Positions 59,400 to 64,000 of a stretch of DNA of 64,000 nucleotides are shown here, piece by piece. The notes beneath the pieces were generated by a model, which ran no database searches, was not told the DNA's origin, and was given only the letters and a program-made list of their open reading frames with translations. The position numbers and the translations under genes are program-made. This stretch comes from Sarcophilus harrisii (Eukaryota; Chordata; Mammalia; Dasyuromorphia; Dasyuridae). Numbering within the stretch: the stretch's first letter is position 1; every line of letters starts with the position of its first letter. The stretch is taken from assembly GCF_902635505.1 (NCBI RefSeq), contig NC_045426.1, positions 328,962,374 through 329,026,373 on the forward strand, written 5' to 3'.

Positions 59400-59770
59400 G
59401 CTATACTTTTCTGAGCATTCACTTCTTCACTGGATTGTAAGAGGTTAATGCAATCTGAGTTAAGAAAGTTAATTGACTTATTATTGAATTATAATCATTT
59501 GAGCAATTATGAAACCAGGTGTTCCTGATTGAAATCAATTATTCCTTCACCTGATAACTATAGAGCAAATGAGGACTTAGAAATGCTGTTCAAGTGCACT
59601 TCCAGCCTGTCTGAAGCCTTGTTGAAAGGTATTTATTAAGCCAAGGAGCTGTGGAAAAAAAAAAGCTAACAGAGGACAAGGACAGAGATTAAAATCCTCT
59701 AAGAAAGTCTATGTTGCCTTGAAATTCTGATTTAATCATTAAGTAGCCTTGATGACTGCCAGTATGTTAA
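59400..59770. promoter_or_regulatory. Repeat-free block, candidate conserved non-coding element
   Basis: Dense homeobox-like TTAATTGA, AATCAATTATT and TTAATCATTAAG motifs with no interspersed repeat. Inference from texture only; AT-rich DNA gives such motifs by chance. Confidence 0.25.
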
Positions 59771-59774
59771 GAAG

Positions 59775-60300
59775 AACTCTTTTCTATGTACCTTTGGGAA
59801 ACTTCCTGAGGTTGGGTAAAGAAGAGGAAGGAGCTAGAGGACATTAAAGCTAGATCTAAACATAGAGGCTAAAAAACATTTACTAATTTGTTTCTCTGTT
59901 TAAGTATGGTTTCTTCCTTCTGTCACAAGGAAATGTATAAAGCAACCTTTGGAGAATTTTCTCTTCCATGGAACCATCCATCATAGAATCAATTGACAAA
60001 AAAATGGATTTGAAGCTCAAAAGGACCAATGAGTCCAACTCCCCCCTTTACAAAAGTTAAAGTAGAAACTCTTTCCATTGAACACAAGTTACAAAAACCA
60101 GAACCCCAAGTTAAAAACCCCCACATTGCCACAGGTAGCTAATGGTCAAAGATGGGTTCAAATTTTAGGTATCGATTTTAAAAAGCCTAAAATAAGACCT
60201 ATTCTAGACCTAATCCACTGCTAACTCACTGTGAGACCAAGAAAATCATTTACTTAACTTTTTTGAGAGGGTCCCAGTTTCTACATCATAAAATGATAGG
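59775..60300. other. No gene; MIR-like traces
   Basis: Around 60000-60100 and 60190-60310 the order 'gaagctcaaaaggaccaatg' and 'ggtcccagtttctacatcat' hints at decayed SINEs; not callable. Confidence 0.4.
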
Positions 60301-60309
60301 ATTAGACTT

Positions 60310-60533
60310 GATAATCTCTAAGTTTCTTTTTTTTTGAATTTATGGAATAAAACAAGTATTCCCATAATGTAGTAGAATAAAAAATATAATTATTCATGGT
60401 ACTACAGATCAACCACACAAAATGATTGCTGTCAAACATACAAAAAAATTTCCCATGAATACTTCATTTTTCTTACCTCTCCCTCCCTGGCCTAAAGATG
60501 ATTACCATTAGAAACAAACAGGTATGTGTGTAC

Positions 60534-60570
<37 letters not shown>

Positions 60571-61345
60571 AAATTATTCAATACATCTATTTATCATTTT
60601 TTCTTCTGGGGGCAGATAACATCTTTCTTCATATATTCTTTATGGTAAATTTGGGTATTTATAACAGACAAAATAATTTATTTGCTTAAAGTCTTTCTTA
60701 AAAGAATAGTGCTATCCCCGAATGTAATGTTCTCTTGGTTCTGTTCATTTTGTTGTTCATTATTTTGAGTAACTCTTTCTATGTTTTTCCAAAATCATTG
60801 AGCTCATCATTTCTTATAACACTCCATCACAATCATATACCACAAATTCTTTGATCATTTCTCAAATCATTTCCAATTCACATTAATATTTAAAGTTTTA
60901 TTTCTATTTTTGTATTTTGTTCAATCTTATTTTGACTAATTTCCTTCTCAGTATTTCTTTTTACCCCATCCATTAACTGTATCTTCTCTTTTTACCCTCT
61001 TATTTTTTATTATACCATGCCCTCCATAAGTTCCTCCCTTATCTATTTACCTCACTCTATCTTAATCAACAATCTTAATCAATCTTTCTAAACCTATCTC
61101 ATTCTTCCAATTTTCTTAACTCTCTAGAAGTTCAGAAGATTTCTAAACCTCTTAGATGTATGCTTTATTTCCTTTTCAAACTAGTTGAGGGTAAATTTCC
61201 AATATTATCAGCCCTCCATATCCACCTGCTTCCTCTGGATTAGTTCTTTCATGCCTTGGTTTTTATGAGATCATTTCTCACTTTATGAGATCATTTTTCC
61301 TATCTAATTTTGTTTTTATAATCAATCTTATAATTCACAACTCAG
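60310..61345 (-). mobile_element. Old L1: 3' UTR, ORF2 tail and ORF1-ORF2 spacer region
   Basis: 'gaatttatggaataaaacaa', 'gatgattaccattagaaaca', 'ggggcagataacatctttct', 'aatgttctcttggttctgtt' and 'caatcatataccacaaattc' form the antisense L1 3' UTR and ORF2 tail. At 61020-61340 the pyrimidine-rich spacer normally between EN and ORF1 appears ('atgccttggtttttatgaga'), so the bulk of ORF2 is missing, as in the 24.7-29.25 kb copy. Confidence 0.7.
60523..60568. repeat. (TG)n microsatellite
   Basis: Perfect TG run at 60539-60567 after an imperfect stretch, inside the L1 3' UTR at a point where the family has a TATG-like run. Confidence 0.93.
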
Positions 61346-61349
61346 CTCC

Positions 61350-62075
61350 AATCTTTCTTTCAAACTTATTTTGTAATGATAGCAAGTTTAAGAATACTAT
61401 TATTACCACTAATAACAAATAATTACTAATATTAGTAACATTTTCTCATATTATAGTTTGACCTTAATCCAGGCTCTCTAGACTTCCTCCATAAACAGAT
61501 AAGAAATCTCCATGAAATGAACATAAGGAAGCAAAAATCAAAAGGTAAAGCAGTTGTCCTCCTAAGACATCTTGAAAGGACCTTAGAGAAGATAATAGGG
61601 ACTGAGGTTTGGTCTGAGGGAATTGAAGCCACTTCCAGGTCAACTCCACTAAGTCCACAAAAGTAGTCTTGATAGAAGCAGACCAGATCTCAAGATATTT
61701 CACCTCAATTCTAACCATTCACCATCTCAAGAAATTTCATCTTAAGATCTTTATAAACATTAAACTTTATAAACATCCATTTAAAGAACAGCAGATGGTT
61801 GAATGAGGGAAAATTAAAGGATCCTCTGCTGTTTCAGGAAGTCAGGTCTAGAGAAGCTGATGTGATCCTTGACTGTGGATAAGGAAGAGGGAGTAAATGT
61901 GCCCTAGGATAGAGAAGATTTTTTGGGACAGTCTGGCTGGGGCTAGGAAAGGAAGAGAGGAATTCTTGAGATTGAACTCTTGGACAACATTCAGAAAAGA
62001 ACAGAAAGGAACATTACTCACAATTTGGGATTAAGATATATAATAATAATTATAATATTAAGGTGCTAAGAAAAT
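61350..62075. other. No recognisable gene or repeat
   Basis: Possibly part of the leader of the L1 at its right. Frames of 66 and 84 codons on the minus strand are unrecognised. Confidence 0.4.
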
Positions 62076-62079
62076 AATA

Positions 62080-62440
62080 CCAATTAAAAATAAAAATGAG
62101 TAAACAAAGGAAAAAAGTCTGACAATAGATAGTTACTTTGTTGTAAAAAAAAAAAAAAGATATGTGTTCATATTCAGAAGAAGAGAGTGAGATTAAAAAA
62201 GCCACATCTACCTTAAAGAGAAACATCAAATCAAAAGTGACTAGCTCCAAAAAGAAATCTTGGAAGAACTTAAAAAGGAATTTTAAAAATCAAATAAGAG
62301 AGTGAGGAAGAATTAGGAAAAAATAAATGCAATTCAAGAAGACTGTGAAAAGAAAGTTAACCAATTAGAAAAAGAAAAACAAAATCTTAAGGAAGAATAT
62401 AACTTCCTGAAAACTAGAATTAGGGGAATAAAATGATGGC
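62080..62440 (+). mobile_element. L1 ORF1 N-terminal fragment (HAL1/L1)
   Basis: Reads MSKQRKKSDNR at about 62097, then EILEELKKEF and VNQLEKEKQNLKEEYNFLKT, the coiled-coil part of the ORF1 also seen at 41.9-42.4 kb. A poly(A) interior run and stops break it. It ends abruptly near 62440. Confidence 0.72.
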
Positions 62441-62444
62441 ATAA

Positions 62445-62720
62445 GGTGCTGAAACTCCAGGCCTTTAACAGTAGCTTTGGAGAATTTAGGGTGACTGTAA
62501 CTTATCAAAGCCTTCTCTTGGGGGATATTTAGAGCTATAAATGGTACATAAAATTTATTCAGTAGCATGCATACAAAAGTAGAAATGTAATCCACCTGTG
62601 AAACATAAGCTTCCAGAGAGACCAAAATCAATGACTTTTGAAGGAGGAAATTCTCAAATCCATATAAGAATAGTAAAAATAGTGAGTACAGAAAAATTCT
62701 TTGATATCAGAGGGAAAGCA
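62445..62720. other. No recognisable gene or repeat
   Basis: Nothing identified. Confidence 0.5.
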
Positions 62721-62724
62721 ATAA

Positions 62725-62885
62725 CAATAATAACCAGCCTTTAATCTGTCAGATTTATGAATGCCTCAGTCATGACAATTCTGTGAGGTGGGTAACATGA
62801 ATTCTAGTCTAACCGTTTTTCATAAGAAAAAACTAAAGCTCAGAGAGGCTGTGACTTGCTCATAATCACAAGTGAGTCTATCACT
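62725..62885 (-). mobile_element. CORE-SINE, antisense
   Basis: 'caattctgtgaggtgggtaa', 'cataagaaaaaactaaagct' and 'gacttgctcataatcacaag' are the MIR 3' end and core in reverse. Confidence 0.78.
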
Positions 62886-63144
62886 TCTTAGCCATGTGAT
62901 TCTCTGAGGAAGTCAGTGCACTTTTCTGGTGACTTATAGTTTTCACTTCTCTTAAGAGGAAAGGGTTACACAGGCTTTCCATTTTAGAGATGGGAAAAGT
63001 CTACAAGTCACTTACTCAGTTATAAATCTAGTAAGTCTAGTAAATGCCAGATAAGGACTTAGCACCCAGATCTCCTGAATCAGGTGTAATATGAAAAAAC
63101 GTCATCTTTAAAAGAAGTGGAAATTTTCTTTGACCTTAAATCAA

Positions 63145-63408
63145 AAGCACCTTGATAACACATTGGATAGAATGCTGGACTTACATTCAGGAGACCTAAG
63201 TTCAAAGGCAGCCTCAGACGTTAACTAGTTGTGTGACTGAGCAAGTCACATAATTTTTTCTTGCTTTAGTTTCCTTAACTATAAAATGGAGATACATAAT
63301 AATAGCACCTTTCTCCCAGGATAGTTGTGAGATTCAAATGAAGTAGTATTCATGAAATATTTAGCATGGTGTCTAGCACATAGTAGGCACTTAATAAAGG
63401 TTTGCCCC
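63145..63408 (+). mobile_element. Complete CORE-SINE (MIR/MAR type)
   Basis: 'cattggatagaatgctggac', 'taagttcaaaggcagcctca', 'agttgtgtgactgagcaagt', 'tagtttccttaactataaaa', 'agatacataataatagcacc' and 'gtctagcacatagtaggcac' span head to the LINE-2-like 3' end. Confidence 0.92.
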
Positions 63409-63524
63409 CTCATTGTTTCCAAAGCAGTCAATATACAACACAGGTCTGAACTTTGACTTTATTTTGGGATCTAGTGAAAAATCCTTTGTGAACTTTCTGT
63501 ATATAAGTTCACGGTTGAATTCAA

Positions 63525-63668
63525 AATCACAGATTTAGAGCTGGAAGCAAACTCAGAGATCATCGAGTCTAGTTCACATGAAGAAAAGGCTCTGGGAAGT
63601 AAAGCTTCAAGGTATCACAGGTGAGATAAAAACTCAATGCTTTTGATTCTAGAGCCTGTATTCTTTCT
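63525..63668 (-). mobile_element. SINE-like fragment, antisense
   Basis: 'cacagatttagagctggaag', 'cagagatcatcgagtctagt' and 'gattctagagcctgtattct' resemble a mammalian 'atttagagctggaagggacc' repeat. The family is not certain. Confidence 0.5.
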
Positions 63669-63764
63669 CCTTTTCCATAAGATAATTATAAATTTGAGTA
63701 AAGAAAAATACTTTCTCCTTATGGAGATGAATCAGCTGTACAGGAAATTTAAAAGACAGCATAG

Positions 63765-63945
63765 TATGGTAGTTATGATAGTAGACTAAAGAATAAGGAA
63801 CACCTGAGTTCAATCTTGTCTCAATTATCTCCTAGCTTTGTGACTCTGGGCACATTATTTAACCTGTTTTGATCTCAGTTTCCTCATCTGTAAAATGAGG
63901 ATAATAAAACATCTCCCTCATAGGATTGTTGTAAGGAACAAATAG
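63765..63945 (+). mobile_element. CORE-SINE (MIR type)
   Basis: 'gcatagtatggtagttatga', 'gagttcaatcttgtctcaat', 'agctttgtgactctgggcac' and 'tcctcatctgtaaaatgagg' are in sense order. It ends at the microsatellite. Confidence 0.9.
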
Positions 63946-63948
63946 AAT

Positions 63949-63949
<1 letters not shown>

Positions 63950-63981
<32 letters not shown>

Positions 63982-64000
63982 ACACACACACACACACACA
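63950..64000. repeat. (TCTA)n then (CA)n compound microsatellite, cut by window end
   Basis: Eight TCTA units (about 63950-63981) followed by CA units to the last base. It sits at the 3' end of a MIR, a common birthplace for microsatellites. Confidence 0.95.

Overview
This window looks like gene-poor, repeat-rich nuclear DNA from a marsupial, probably an Australian one. The evidence is the repeat content: a clean WSINE1-type SINE at 11.4 kb, many CORE-SINEs (MIR/MAR type), LINE-2/CR1-type fragments, and several generations of marsupial L1. The younger L1 copies share one 3' end, and I associate that type with dasyuromorphs, but this is from memory and not proven here. Base composition is AT-rich. 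I found no intact host gene, no convincing host exon, no RNA gene, no CRISPR, and no LTR retrovirus or other virus-like element that I can support. The long open frames are L1 ORF2 tails or frames read through purine/pyrimidine microsatellites.

Layout. 0-3.4 kb: antisense LINE-2 pieces, a GA/GAA tract and CORE-SINEs. 3.4-5.9 kb: an old minus-strand L1, then a young plus-strand L1 with a 16-bp target-site duplication (TSD) and a probable short 3' transduction. 7.3-10.7 kb: an old minus-strand L1 ORF2 body carrying a SINE, a young L1 inside that SINE, and a second young L1. 11.4 kb: WSINE1. 13-14.3 kb: a long antisense LINE-2 with a GA tract inside it. 16.7-20.2 kb: an old plus-strand L1 interrupted by a processed pseudogene of PITPNB, the only recognisable host-gene-derived sequence. 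22-24 kb: LINE-2 and MIR. 24.7-29.25 kb: an old minus-strand L1 that keeps its 5' UTR, ORF1 and ORF2 ends but has lost the reverse-transcriptase (RT) core; a young L1 with a perfect 15-bp TSD sits inside it. 29.5-33.3 kb: more L1, including a young copy with a 17-bp TSD. 36.7-37.9 kb: antisense LINE-2, a 33-base G run and a GA tract. 41.7-44.6 kb: a HAL1-like element (L1 ORF1 joined to the ORF2 tail). 45.7-51 kb: purine tract, LINE-2 and MIR. 53-59.4 kb: an unnamed AAC-tailed SINE, a hAT-type MITE, a 178-bp L1 stub and a run of plus-strand LINE-2 pieces. 60.3-62.4 kb: old L1. The window ends in MIRs and a TCTA/CA microsatellite.

The genes do not work together as a system. The content is a stratigraphy of retrotransposition: LINE-2/MIR oldest, then older L1/HAL1 families, then the pseudogene, WSINE1 and young L1 copies, which were presumably moved by L1 machinery. 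Two repeat-poor blocks (39.15-40.03 kb and 59.40-59.77 kb) are the best candidates for conserved non-coding function.
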